From the NCBI GenBank assembly GCA_903884065.1, contig CAISDL010000120.1, positions 1-64,000 of the forward strand: DNA of 64,000 nt. Direction: 5' to 3'. The translations under genes were made by a program, and so were the position numbers. Position 1 is the stretch's first letter. Every line of letters begins with the position of its first letter. This DNA comes from an uncultured Actinomycetes bacterium. GTDB taxonomy: Bacteria; Actinomycetota; Actinomycetes; Mycobacteriales; Mycobacteriaceae. A model generated the notes under the pieces. The model was given only the letters and a program-made list of their open reading frames with translations. It did no database searches and was not told the DNA's origin. Shown in pieces: positions 16,518 to 25,122 of the stretch.

Positions 16518-18056
16518 CTACCTGATCGATTTGGTGACCTGAGCAAAGCTGAACTGCCAGCGTTCCACGACGTGGAATCCGAACCGGCTGGGAACCTGGT
16601 AGGCCATCGTGCGGCCAAGGCGCCGCCCCGGCGGAAGAGCAGGCCCCCGCTCGTGGTCGGGCTGCGTGAGGTCGCGCTCGGTGACGGTCCACAAGGCCGG
16701 GCAGTCCGGCATCTTGTCCGCCCATGCCCACACCGCAATATGGGCGTCCCACAACCTGTTTCGCTGCGACGCGGTTCGCCCGCGACCGGGATCGCGCAGT
16801 TTCTGGTAGACCGCGGGGCGCGCGGCGGTCAGGGGCCTGATGGGACCCGGCGCCCACGTCGTCGAATTGTCCAGGATCAGGCAGTCGCCCGGGGCCGCGT
16901 AGCGGCCGATCACATCGGCGACCGCGCTGTAATCCATGTAGGCCTTGGCATAGGGGCCGCGCTGGAACAGGTAGGTCGGCACTCCGGCTGCGGCCAGCAC
17001 CACCAGCAATGCCGCGATGCCGGCCCTGGACCGGCCCACCGTGACGATGCACATGCCCAGCAGCAGAGCGAATGCCGGCACGGTGAACGACAGATAGCGC
17101 GGGTAGTAGATCGGATGCCGGACAACGGAATAGAGCAGAAGGGCGACGGTGGGAGCGATCATCCAGGTGAGAGTCAGCGCGATCAGGCGGCCCGGTCGGC
17201 CCGCTCCGAACAGCGGGCCGCAGATCATGGCGGCCACCAGGATCACACCGGCGACCACGGCGGCGGCCACCGACTGATCGAAGTACTGCTCGTGCAGGAT
17301 CCCGGTGACGGTCGCCGAACCGAGTCCAGATATCCACTGCACCTGGAACAACTGCGTCTGGGTGAAGATCAGGAACGGAATGACCACCAGCGCGGCGGCC
17401 GCTGTCGCAGCCGCCCAATAGCCGAACGATCGCGGTCGCCGGGCGTAGGCCAGCACCGCGACTGCATGGGCCGGAATGATCAGAATCAGAAAGACATTGA
17501 GCACCGCAGCACTGATCAGCAGGACGGTGTAGACCAACCACCACCATGGGCGACCGCGGCGGGCGGCCCGAACACAGAACACCGTCAGCCACACCGCCGC
17601 CGCCATCGACAGCGCATAGGACCGGGTCTCCATACCGGCCCAGGTCACCCGCGGCAGAACGGCGAACACGAGGCCCGCGGTCACCGCGACGGTCCGGCTG
17701 GAGATGAGCTTGCCGAGAACCACCACACCGGCGGCCGCGATGCCGGCGGCGATCGCACTGGACAGTCGTGAGGTGAACTCGGTGGCCGGGAACACCACGT
17801 ACCAGCCATGCATCAGCAGGTAGTAGAGGCCGTGCACGGCATCGATGTTGTGCAGCATCTGCCACAGTTGCGGTATCGAACGGGTCGCTGCCGACATGGT
17901 GGCGGCCTCGTCGAACCACAGTGAGGGACGCGCGGATCCCGACGCGCTGAGAGTCGCGGTCAGCAGCGCCACGGCGATCGCGTCCCACCGCCGGACCGAG
18001 CGGACCGGCCGCTCGACCACGGCGGCCGTGGGGCGCTGGAGTACAGAGATGCTCAC
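16518..18056 (-). CDS. GT-C type mannosyltransferase, CapA/Rv1635c-like
   Basis: 512 residues, GTG 18056. Polytopic (about 10 TM) with an acidic loop-1 motif LWFDEAATMSAATRSIPQLW, typical of GT-C glycosyltransferases that use polyprenyl-phosphate sugars, and YALSMAAAVWLTVF-type segments. The C-terminal 120 residues form a soluble domain (DCLILDNSTTWAPGPIRPLT). Position next to the universal stress gene matches Rv1635c, which adds the first mannose of the lipoarabinomannan cap in M. tuberculosis. Whether this species caps LAM with mannose cannot be read here, so the exact acceptor is inferred. Likely acts on the periplasmic face using polyprenyl-phosphomannose. Confidence 0.85.
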   Translation of the reverse strand: MSISVLQRPTAAVVERPVRSVRRWDAIAVALLTATLSASGSARPSLWFDEAATMSAATRSIPQLWQMLHNIDAVHGLYYLLMHGWYVVFPATEFTSRLSSAIAAGIAAAGVVVLGKLISSRTVAVTAGLVFAVLPRVTWAGMETRSYALSMAAAVWLTVFCVRAARRGRPWWWLVYTVLLISAAVLNVFLILIIPAHAVAVLAYARRPRSFGYWAAATAAAALVVIPFLIFTQTQLFQVQWISGLGSATVTGILHEQYFDQSVAAAVVAGVILVAAMICGPLFGAGRPGRLIALTLTWMIAPTVALLLYSVVRHPIYYPRYLSFTVPAFALLLGMCIVTVGRSRAGIAALLVVLAAAGVPTYLFQRGPYAKAYMDYSAVADVIGRYAAPGDCLILDNSTTWAPGPIRPLTAARPAVYQKLRDPGRGRTASQRNRLWDAHIAVWAWADKMPDCPALWTVTERDLTQPDHERGPALPPGRRLGRTMAYQVPSRFGFHVVERWQFSFAQVTKSIR

Positions 18057-18249
18057 GCTGACTGCTCAATCCGTTCCGGGGTTGGCCAAACCGTAACGTC
18101 ATTAGCCGGATCGCGGTCGGCCGCGGCTGGTGTTGTGAAGGTCACGGCGCGTCTGCGACAGGCCTGTTTCCGCTCGTTAAGGCACATCCGAAGCTGGTTC
18201 GACCGTGCCCCGTGTCGCCAAATCCCACCCTGCCGACGTGCCGAGGCAC

Positions 18250-18255
18250 TACTGT
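18250..18255 (+). promoter_or_regulatory. Candidate -10 box of the universal stress gene
   Basis: TACTGT fits TANNNT and lies about 38 bases before ATG 18294, leaving a leader of about 30 nt that contains the GGAGGG ribosome site. Confidence 0.35.
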
Positions 18256-18293
18256 TCCCGTTGGCGCTGCAACGGAAGCACTGGAGGGTACGA

Positions 18294-18740
18294 ATGGTCG
18301 GTTACACCACCGTGGTCGTCGGGACCGACGGCTCGGATTCATCGCTTCGTGCGGTTGACCGGGCCGGGCAGCTGGCATTCGGACCGGACGCGAAGGTGAT
18401 CGTCGCGACCGCGTATCTGGAAAGCCCGGAGGACACCCGCGCCGCCGACATGCTCAAGGACGAGGGGTACAAGGTCACCGGAGCCGCCCCGATCTACGAC
18501 ATCCTTCGCGATGCCGCTGATCGGGCCAGGGCCGCCGGTGCCGCCAACGTCGAGGAGCGGGCGGTCAAGGGCGCCCCGGTCGACGCTCTGGTCGACCTCG
18601 CCAACGAGGTCGGAGCCGACCTGCTGGTGGTCGGCAACGTCGGCCTGAACACCATCGCCGGTCGCCTGCTGGGCTCGGTTCCCGCGAACGTCGCGCGCAA
18701 GTCGAAGACCGACGTTCTGATCGTCCACACCACCAACTAG
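18294..18740 (+). CDS. Universal stress protein (Rv1636-like)
   Basis: 148 residues from ATG 18294 with GGAGGG eight bases upstream; the ORF track start at 18135 is spurious. A single Usp domain: beta-1 TTVVVGTDGSDSSLRAVDRA with the conserved Asp, and the ATP-type phosphate loop VVGNVGLNTIAGRLLGSVPANVA near the C-terminus. Rv1636 and its M. smegmatis ortholog bind cAMP as well as ATP, so this protein may buffer cAMP. A class III cyclase is encoded at 45882 in the same window. In M. tuberculosis the next gene is Rv1637c; here about 11.5 kb intervenes. Confidence 0.92.
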   Translation: MVGYTTVVVGTDGSDSSLRAVDRAGQLAFGPDAKVIVATAYLESPEDTRAADMLKDEGYKVTGAAPIYDILRDAADRARAAGAANVEERAVKGAPVDALVDLANEVGADLLVVGNVGLNTIAGRLLGSVPANVARKSKTDVLIVHTTN

Positions 18741-18759
18741 GACCACGCGGTTCGCTGAC

Positions 18760-19797
18760 GTGACGACCAGTGGCGCCCATTCGGACGCCTCGGTCGTCCG
18801 CACCAGACTGTGGTCCGGCGGTGACCTGGCGGCCGAGAACTTCCCGCTCGCCGACGTTTCTGAGCACCTGCATGCCGCCGGCGCGCTGGTGTGGGTCGAT
18901 CTGTTGAATCCGGGCTCGGCCCTGATCGATGAGCTGGCCGACGAACTCGGGTTCGACCGGCGTGCGGTCGAGGACGTCGTCGAGCACAGCGCGCGCACCA
19001 AGGCCATTCGTTACGCCAGCCACACGTTCCTCAACGTCTACGCCACCGCGTTGGCGCCTCAGGTGCCCGGCGCGATCGCGTCCCGGTTGCTGACCGCGCG
19101 GGTGTCGATCTTCGTGCTTCCGACCGGAGTGGTCACCGTCCGCTACGAACAGGATCCGGCCCATCCGGTCCTCGACATCGACGACGTGGTCCGCCGCTGG
19201 GATGACAACGCCGACCTGTTGCGAAAAGGCAGCCCGGCGTTGTTGCACGCGATACTCGACGTGGTGGTGGACGGCCAGTTCGACACGATCCAGCAACTTG
19301 ACGACGCCATCGAGTCTCTCGAGGACGCATTGTTCGACGATCGTTCCCAGAGCCGCCAGTTGCAGCGCGACACCTACCGTCTGCGCAAGGAACTCGTCGA
19401 GCTGCGCCGCATCGTGCTGCCGATGCGCGAAGTGGTCAACACCATCATGCGGCGCGGTTCGCCCGGGAGTGATCCGGGCGGACTCGATGGTTGGTACACC
19501 GACCTCTACGACCATGTGATCCGCGCCGCGGAGTGGACGGAGTCGTTGCGGGACATGGTCACAACGGTGTTCGAGACCAATCTCTCGCTGCAGGACGCGC
19601 GACTGAACACCATCATGAAGAAGCTCACCGGATGGGCGGCGATCATCGCGGTGCCCACCCTGGTCACGGGCTGGTACGGCCAGAACGTGCCCTATCCGGG
19701 ATACGGCAACGCCGCGGGAGTCTGGACCAGTGCCGTGCTGACGGTGCTCACCTCGGTGGCCCTCTACGTCGTATTCAAACGGCGGGACTGGCTCTAG
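18760..19797 (+). CDS. CorA-family divalent cation channel with GQN pore motif
   Basis: 345 residues, GTG 18760, 19 bases after the stress gene. The soluble N-terminal domain (about 1-280) includes the long helix DAIESLEDALFDDRSQSRQL. Two C-terminal membrane helices follow (ITGWAAIIAVPTLVTGWYG-type TM1 and SAVLTVLTSVALYVVFKRRD). The signature loop after TM1, YGMNF in classical CorA, reads WYGQNVPYPGYGN, so the selectivity Met is Gln. CorA forms pentameric Mg/Co/Ni channels; the altered loop means specificity should not be assumed. Fold assignment is firm, substrate is not. Confidence 0.88.
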   Translation: MTTSGAHSDASVVRTRLWSGGDLAAENFPLADVSEHLHAAGALVWVDLLNPGSALIDELADELGFDRRAVEDVVEHSARTKAIRYASHTFLNVYATALAPQVPGAIASRLLTARVSIFVLPTGVVTVRYEQDPAHPVLDIDDVVRRWDDNADLLRKGSPALLHAILDVVVDGQFDTIQQLDDAIESLEDALFDDRSQSRQLQRDTYRLRKELVELRRIVLPMREVVNTIMRRGSPGSDPGGLDGWYTDLYDHVIRAAEWTESLRDMVTTVFETNLSLQDARLNTIMKKLTGWAAIIAVPTLVTGWYGQNVPYPGYGNAAGVWTSAVLTVLTSVALYVVFKRRDWL

Positions 19798-19809
19798 CCC
19801 GCCTGGCGC

Positions 19810-20028
19810 TCAGGCGTCGCTGTCGTCCTTGCCGGTGAAGACCTCTTTGGCCTTGTCGATGGCGTGGGTGGCGATGTCCATGGAGTCCTGAACGATGGCA
19901 CTCGCGCCGCCGGCGATGTCGCCCTTCACGATGTGGCCGGCGTCCTCGACGATGTCGGCGGCCTTCTCGACGGCGTGGGTCGCGATGTCCTTGGCCGCGT
20001 TGATCGCATTCTTGGGGTCAAAGCCCAT
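19810..20028 (-). CDS. Small acidic helical protein, hypothetical
   Basis: 72 residues from ATG 20028, chosen over the longer ORF start (20295) because AGGAGG lies five bases upstream. The sequence is two imperfect repeats of an amphipathic helix: AAKDIATHAVEKAADIVEDA and SMDIATHAIDKAKEVFTG. Both share DIATHA(V/I)(E/D)KA. No signal peptide or catalytic motif. It looks like a small stress-type or scaffold helical hairpin. A hairpin with arms CGCCTG/CAGGCG lies around its stop codon, at the convergent border with the corA-like gene. Confidence 0.75.
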   Translation of the reverse strand: MGFDPKNAINAAKDIATHAVEKAADIVEDAGHIVKGDIAGGASAIVQDSMDIATHAIDKAKEVFTGKDDSDA

Positions 20029-20179
20029 CGGAGCCTCCTGGTGTCTGTGGATTTCTCTCGACAGTAGACCTGATGAGCAGGTGGTGATGGGGCCATCGTC
20101 GGACGAATAGACGGACCGCCCGTTCTCGGGCTGCACATGCCAGAATTCTCGATGTGATGTGGTCCACGGGTCGGCCGTT

Positions 20180-21742
20180 ATGACGAGCGACCTCGGCGGA
20201 CCGTCCGCAGCCGACGCCCGCTTCCGCAAGCTGATCGAGAACTCCGCCATCGCAACGAATCTGGTGGGCCTCGACGGCCGATTCCGGGTCGTCAATCAGG
20301 CGATGTGCGACTTGGTCGGCTATGACGCCGACACACTGCTGGGGATGACGTGGCGCGATGTGCGGGTGCCGGGTGACCCCGACGACGACGCACAGGTGAT
20401 CGTGGACATTTTGGCGGGCCGGCGAGAATCCCACCGGAGCACCCATCAATATGTCCACGCCGACGGGCATCGGATGTGGGGCGATCTGACGATCAGTTGC
20501 ATCCGGGACGCCAACGGCGTCGTCGAGAACATGATCGGCCAGATCATCGACATCACCGAGCAGGTCGAGCTACGCGCCAAGCAGCTCGAAGCGGATGCCC
20601 GGTTCCGCAGGCTGATGGAGACCTCCAACGTCGCGATGGCCCTCGTCACCCCCGGCGGCCGGATCGACGTGGCCAACCAGGCGCTGTGCACGCTGCTGGG
20701 CTACGACGAAGAGACGTTGAAGACCAGGACGTGGGAGGAGCTGACTCCCGCGAGCTATCTGGAAGCCGACCTGAAAAATACGGCGGAACTTCTCGCCGGA
20801 CGGCTGGACACCTACCGCGTCAACAAGCAGTTCATCCATGCCGACGGCCACCTGGTCTGGGTTGACCTCTCGACGAGCTGTCTGCGCGACAGCGCCGGAG
20901 CCGTGCAGTACATCGCCGCCCAGGGCGTGAACATCAACGATGAGGTGGAGGCGTTGGAGCTGCTGGCCCTGCGCGGTCGGGAGAACAAGATTCTGGCCAG
21001 CCGTCTGCAGGCCGAACTGCGCAATGCCGCTGAATACGTCGAGTCCATCCTGCCCGGCGATCTGCACGGTCCTGTCGAGGTGTCATCCTGCTATCTGCCC
21101 GCGATGGACCTCGGCGGCGATTGCTTCCAATACCGATGGCTCGACGACGACCACCTCAAGGTGTATCTGATCGACGTGTCGGGACACGGAATCAGGCCGG
21201 CTCTGCTGTCGATGTCGGTGCACAACCTCATCCGATCCGGCTCCTTGCCCGACACCACCCTGCTGAATCCCGATCGCGTCCTCGACAAGCTCAACACGCT
21301 CTTCCAGATGGAGGATCACGGCGACAGCTACTTCACCGTCTGGTACGGCGTCTACCAGCGGTCCGCCCGAATCCTGCGGTACGCCAGCGCAGGCCATCCG
21401 CCCGCCCTCGCGCTCAATCGGGACGGCGACGGCATCACGGCTGCGGGCCTGGCGACCCCGGCCAGCCCGATCGGCATGTTCCCCGACACCGTCTACACCT
21501 GCGAGTCCTACCCGGTGCCGCTGGGCGGGCAACTCCTGCTCTACAGCGACGGGGCGTTCGAGCTGCCCTTCGAGAGCGTGGGGGGCACACCGTGGTCTCA
21601 ACACGACTTCGTGAACCTGTGCACCGAGTTGGCCGCTCGACCTGACTGGTCCCTGGATCAACTCGTCGACCGGCTGCGGGCGCTCAGCCCGAGCGGGGAT
21701 TTCGAGGACGACTGCGCCCTCGTCCTGCTGACGTTCCCCTGA
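20180..21742 (+). CDS. PAS-PAS-PP2C (SpoIIE/RsbU-type) phosphatase
   Basis: 520 residues from ATG 20180 (GTG 20159 is an in-frame alternative). Two consecutive PAS domains of similar sequence (about 10-130: FRKLIENSAIATNLVGLDGR; about 140-260: FRRLMETSNVAMALVTPGGR), a short coiled linker, then a PPM-type phosphatase domain (about 285-520). Its metal residues are present in MDLGGDCFQYRW, LIDVSGHGIRPALL, LLYSDGAFELPF and FEDDCALVLL. Proteins of this build dephosphorylate anti-anti-sigma factors and so switch on sigma-F/B-type stress responses in reply to a PAS signal. No partner switch genes are adjacent. No membrane segment, so a cytoplasmic sensor is expected. The ligand is unknown. Confidence 0.9.
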   Translation: MTSDLGGPSAADARFRKLIENSAIATNLVGLDGRFRVVNQAMCDLVGYDADTLLGMTWRDVRVPGDPDDDAQVIVDILAGRRESHRSTHQYVHADGHRMWGDLTISCIRDANGVVENMIGQIIDITEQVELRAKQLEADARFRRLMETSNVAMALVTPGGRIDVANQALCTLLGYDEETLKTRTWEELTPASYLEADLKNTAELLAGRLDTYRVNKQFIHADGHLVWVDLSTSCLRDSAGAVQYIAAQGVNINDEVEALELLALRGRENKILASRLQAELRNAAEYVESILPGDLHGPVEVSSCYLPAMDLGGDCFQYRWLDDDHLKVYLIDVSGHGIRPALLSMSVHNLIRSGSLPDTTLLNPDRVLDKLNTLFQMEDHGDSYFTVWYGVYQRSARILRYASAGHPPALALNRDGDGITAAGLATPASPIGMFPDTVYTCESYPVPLGGQLLLYSDGAFELPFESVGGTPWSQHDFVNLCTELAARPDWSLDQLVDRLRALSPSGDFEDDCALVLLTFP

Positions 21743-22044
21743 ACCGCGGTGCCGGTCGCCTGAGGCGGCAGAGCTCTCCCGGCCGGTGATCTGCCGGGCG
21801 CGGCCCACCCCCCGGCCGGGCAACGATTAATCGCCCCTCCTCTGGGCCCAGCTGCAGAGATTCCCCTGGTTGCGCCGTGTTCGGCGCAGGAATTCAGGCA
21901 TTTCGTCGAATTCGGCCCCGGTAGGCGCTGCCAGCGCGTATTCATAGGTGAATCGATAGATCTAGATCCTCGGTGAATCTCACGGTTCAGATCCGTGAGA
22001 GGATTCCGCCGGGGCAGGTCGTCGACGGAAGTGGGGGGTTCAAC
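21743..22044. other. 302-bp intergenic region upstream of the GH16 gene
   Basis: No gene seen. It contains a 9-bp inverted repeat CCCGGCCGG/CCGGCCGGG around 21778-21820 (24-base loop) just after the phosphatase gene, a possible terminator. It also holds an AT-richer stretch near 21940-21970, a likely promoter area for the next gene. Confidence 0.5.
21975..22006 (+). other. Hairpin in the 5' region of the GH16 gene
   Basis: CTCACGG (21979-21985) and CCGTGAG (21993-21999) pair around a seven-base loop. The flanks GAAT/ATTC extend the stem after a small bulge. It ends about 40 bases before the ATG and could shape the leader. Confidence 0.5.
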
Positions 22045-23934
22045 ATGAATGGCGGCTATCCCTCCGGCGCTTGCCGGACACCCGCGGGCAGGATCGGCGC
22101 CCTCGCGCTCACCCTGGGAATCGGCACGGCGCTCGCCGCCGGACTCGGCATGCCGAACGCGCATGCCGACAGCACCGACGGTTCGAGCTCGTCGGCGACG
22201 CGATCGGCGAATGACCGCGCTTCGCGGTCCACGCCGGGAACGAATGCTCAGCAGAATCGCAGAGCGTCGCGAACCGCAGCCGTCACCGCACCCGGGGATA
22301 CCGCGGATGCTCCGTCGGCACCGGCAACGAAGTCCCCGCCGGCAAGCGCCGCGAGCCGGCGCGCCGCGGGGGACGGACCGACTGCGGCCACCACGGCTGA
22401 GTACCCGTCGGTGCCCGACATCGCGACGGCGTTCCAACCGGCAATCGCGATGTCGCCGGCGGACGTCCTCACTTCGGCGCCAGGCCTGCCCGATTCGCCG
22501 ATGCGGATTCCCGATCTGCCGAACGCGGACGTCGCAGAGGCCGCAATCGTTCCGCTGGGGGACCAAACCGTCACTGGCGCAGCCCAACTCGTTTCACCCC
22601 GCCCTGCTGCGGCGGTCAGCGCCGTGATTGCGTCGCCGGCGCCCGCCGCACGGGTGGTGTCCCCGCCGATTGCGAGCATGCCGCTGGCAATCTCGGTCGG
22701 CAGTTTCCTGACCTCGTTGGCCCACGCCCTCGGTGGCAGCACACCGACGGTTCCGGCGGACGCCGCGGCGGCGGTCATGCTCGGTGTTGCCCGACGTCAG
22801 ACGGCACCGAAGACGGTGCCGGCACCGCCGACAGTGCCGGTGCCGGTTGCGACGGCGACGGCGGCGGGCACGATGACGCCGGCTGTCGAGGCGGAGAAGA
22901 TGACGCGGTCGTCGGCCAGTTCGGTGCGCGTTGTCTCCGACCGCAACGCCTCCGGGCAGTCAGCGCTGACCATCGTCAGTGGCGGTAAGGCGTCAGCGAC
23001 GCTCACCATTCCCACCTCGACCGCCCTGACCATCCGGGCCAGGGCCAGTGCGGGGTCGCCGAACATGACGGTCTCGATCGACGGGGTCCCGGTGACCACC
23101 GTGGTGGTCGGTTCGACGTCGTATCAGGACTACACCTTCGCCGGCACGATCGCGGCGGGTAAGCACGTGATCAGCGTCTCGTCGTCGAACTCCACCTCGA
23201 AGGCCACCCTCTACCTCGACAAGGTCTCGACGACCACCGGCGCGATCGGGGATCAGTTCACCGGCAGCAAGGGGTCCGCGCCCACTGGCACGACCTGGTC
23301 GACGACTCTCGGGACCGGGTGGGATCCCGGTATCCAGAACTACACCAACGGCGGCGCGGTTCTCGACGGGCAGGGCCATCTGGTGCTCCAGGCCACCCGA
23401 GGCAGCAACGGGTCATGGACGTCGGGTCGGATCGAGAGCGCCAACAAGCTCAGCTATGGCTATGGGACCATCACCGCACGGATCAAGGTTCCCCAGGGTC
23501 AGGGGCTGTGGCCGGCGTTCTGGCTCACCGGGGCGGACGCGGCGACCAACGGGTGGCCGGCGACCGGTGAGATCGACGTGATGGAACTGCCGAGCACCAC
23601 CACCACCATGTACTCGACACTGCACGGACCCATCTCGGGGACCACCGCGACCCAGCAGGCGCAGATCATCTCGACCCTGCCGGATCTGTCCACCGACTAC
23701 CACAATTACTGGGTCAAGCACCTGCCCAACCAGATCACCTTCGGCCTGGACGGCCAGACACTGGGCACCCTGACCCCGGCGGATCTGGCACCGGGCGAGA
23801 CATGGGTCTACAACCGGCCGATGTACGTCCTCCTCAACCTCGCGGTCGGCGGCTCCTGGGCCGGCGCACCCGACAGCACCACCCCGTCCACCGCGGAGAT
23901 GCTCGTCGACTCAGTGACATTCGTCCCCGCCTGA
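22045..23934 (+). CDS. Exported GH16 beta-glucanase-like protein with CBM-like domain
   Basis: 629 residues from ATG 22045, with GGGGGG eight bases upstream; the track's 21973 start is upstream read-through. Order: signal sequence (GRIGALALTLGIGTALAAGL, then AHADS), about 210 residues of Ser/Ala/Pro-rich linker, and a beta-rich domain (about 290-400; SALTIVSGGKASATLTIP) resembling CBM35/CBM60-like carbohydrate-binding modules. The GH16 catalytic domain is C-terminal, with nucleophile and acid/base motif GEIDVMELPS (about residue 510). GH16 enzymes cleave beta-1,3/1,4-glucans or galactans. Substrate unknown: possibly fungal or plant glucan, or arabinogalactan-related. The N-terminal segment resembles that of the PGRS-like protein at 2053. 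Confidence 0.9.
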   Translation: MNGGYPSGACRTPAGRIGALALTLGIGTALAAGLGMPNAHADSTDGSSSSATRSANDRASRSTPGTNAQQNRRASRTAAVTAPGDTADAPSAPATKSPPASAASRRAAGDGPTAATTAEYPSVPDIATAFQPAIAMSPADVLTSAPGLPDSPMRIPDLPNADVAEAAIVPLGDQTVTGAAQLVSPRPAAAVSAVIASPAPAARVVSPPIASMPLAISVGSFLTSLAHALGGSTPTVPADAAAAVMLGVARRQTAPKTVPAPPTVPVPVATATAAGTMTPAVEAEKMTRSSASSVRVVSDRNASGQSALTIVSGGKASATLTIPTSTALTIRARASAGSPNMTVSIDGVPVTTVVVGSTSYQDYTFAGTIAAGKHVISVSSSNSTSKATLYLDKVSTTTGAIGDQFTGSKGSAPTGTTWSTTLGTGWDPGIQNYTNGGAVLDGQGHLVLQATRGSNGSWTSGRIESANKLSYGYGTITARIKVPQGQGLWPAFWLTGADAATNGWPATGEIDVMELPSTTTTMYSTLHGPISGTTATQQAQIISTLPDLSTDYHNYWVKHLPNQITFGLDGQTLGTLTPADLAPGETWVYNRPMYVLLNLAVGGSWAGAPDSTTPSTAEMLVDSVTFVPA

Positions 23935-23936
23935 CC

Positions 23937-24926
23937 ATGCCCGTCCGTCCGGCACCCCCGTTGCCCGCGACGGTCCTGATCACCGGGGCCAACGGTTTCA
24001 TCGCCCGAGCCCTCGCCGCCCGACTGCGTGAACTCGGAACCGCGGTGCGCGGCGTCGACCTTGTCGCCTGTCCGGCTGCCTACATCGTCGCCGGCGACAC
24101 CGTGCACCCCGAGTCCTGGGCGGATCTGCTTGCCGGTGTGGATGTCGTGGTCCACACCGCCGCGCTGGTGTCCAACGCCGCCCCGCTGGACAAGGCCTGG
24201 GAGGTCAATGTTCTTGGCACTCAACGGGTGTTGTGCGCTGCGGCGGCCGCCGGCGTTTCGCGGTTCGTCCACCTCTCATCGATCGCCGCTTACGGCTTCG
24301 ACTTTCCCGACGGCGTTACCGAGAGCGACCCGGTCCGGGTCAGTGGATACAGCTATGTGGACACCAAGGTGAACTCCGAGCATGTCGTTCTGGCCGCTCA
24401 CGCCGCCGGAGAGATCGCGGCCACGATCATCCGCCCCGGCGACGTCTGGGGGCCGGGTTCCAGACCGTGGACGATCATTCCCCTGGAGATGATCGCCAAG
24501 GGGCAGTTGATTCTCCCGGCCAACGGCACCGGCATCTTCAGCCCGGTCTACATCGACAACCTGGTCGACGGCCTGATCCTCGCGATCGCCTCCAACGATG
24601 CTGTGGGACAGATCTTCACCCTGACCGACGGCTATGGGATCACCTGCGCGGACTACTTCGGCAGGCTGGCGGCTATGGCCGGCGGCAAGGTCCGCACGTT
24701 GCCCACACCGGCCGCACTGGTGCTGACAACCGCGATGGGCGCGATCCAACGCCGGCTGGGCATGGCCAGCGAATTGACCGCAGCCACGGTCGAAATGCTC
24801 GACCGCACCGGGACGTATTCCATCGCGAAGGCGCGCGGGGTGCTGGGATTCGAGCCGCTGGTCTCCCTCGATGACGGCATGGCGCGGGTGGAGCGCTGGG
24901 CCCGGACCGAGGGCCTCATCCATTGA
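23937..24926 (+). CDS. NAD-dependent epimerase/dehydratase (extended SDR)
   Basis: 329 residues from ATG 23937, two bases after the GH16 stop; the track's 23802 start lies inside that gene. Rossmann motif LITGANGFIARALAARLREL, active-site region FVHLSSIAAYGF with the Ser, and YVDTK giving the catalytic YxxxK. The C-terminal half has the 3-beta-HSD/epimerase pattern (IIRPGDVWGPGSRPW, FSPVYIDNLVDGLILAI). Likely a nucleotide-sugar epimerase or a sterol/hydroxy-dehydrogenase. The very tight spacing suggests co-transcription with GH16, but a shared pathway is speculative. Confidence 0.88.
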   Translation: MPVRPAPPLPATVLITGANGFIARALAARLRELGTAVRGVDLVACPAAYIVAGDTVHPESWADLLAGVDVVVHTAALVSNAAPLDKAWEVNVLGTQRVLCAAAAAGVSRFVHLSSIAAYGFDFPDGVTESDPVRVSGYSYVDTKVNSEHVVLAAHAAGEIAATIIRPGDVWGPGSRPWTIIPLEMIAKGQLILPANGTGIFSPVYIDNLVDGLILAIASNDAVGQIFTLTDGYGITCADYFGRLAAMAGGKVRTLPTPAALVLTTAMGAIQRRLGMASELTAATVEMLDRTGTYSIAKARGVLGFEPLVSLDDGMARVERWARTEGLIH

Positions 24927-25122
24927 CCCGCCTGGTGGGGGTTCAGTAACTGCATGGCTGCCCAACGGGGATCACGTCCGTGTCGAAGGACCCGGACAGC
25001 CTGCGCTGGAACTCGAACCCGCGTTGATCATCTCGACCCATGGTCATCCGATTCGGGGCGTGGACCGCTGGTTGCCAGGTGTTGATGCTGTTGCCCGCTG
25101 ATTCACTGGCGGGGGAGCAAGC

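Noticed and set aside
24871-25101. 76-codon plus-strand ORF after the SDR gene
   Set aside because: Starts inside the SDR gene in another frame, with no homology or ribosome site that I can see; the 196-bp gap is otherwise plain.
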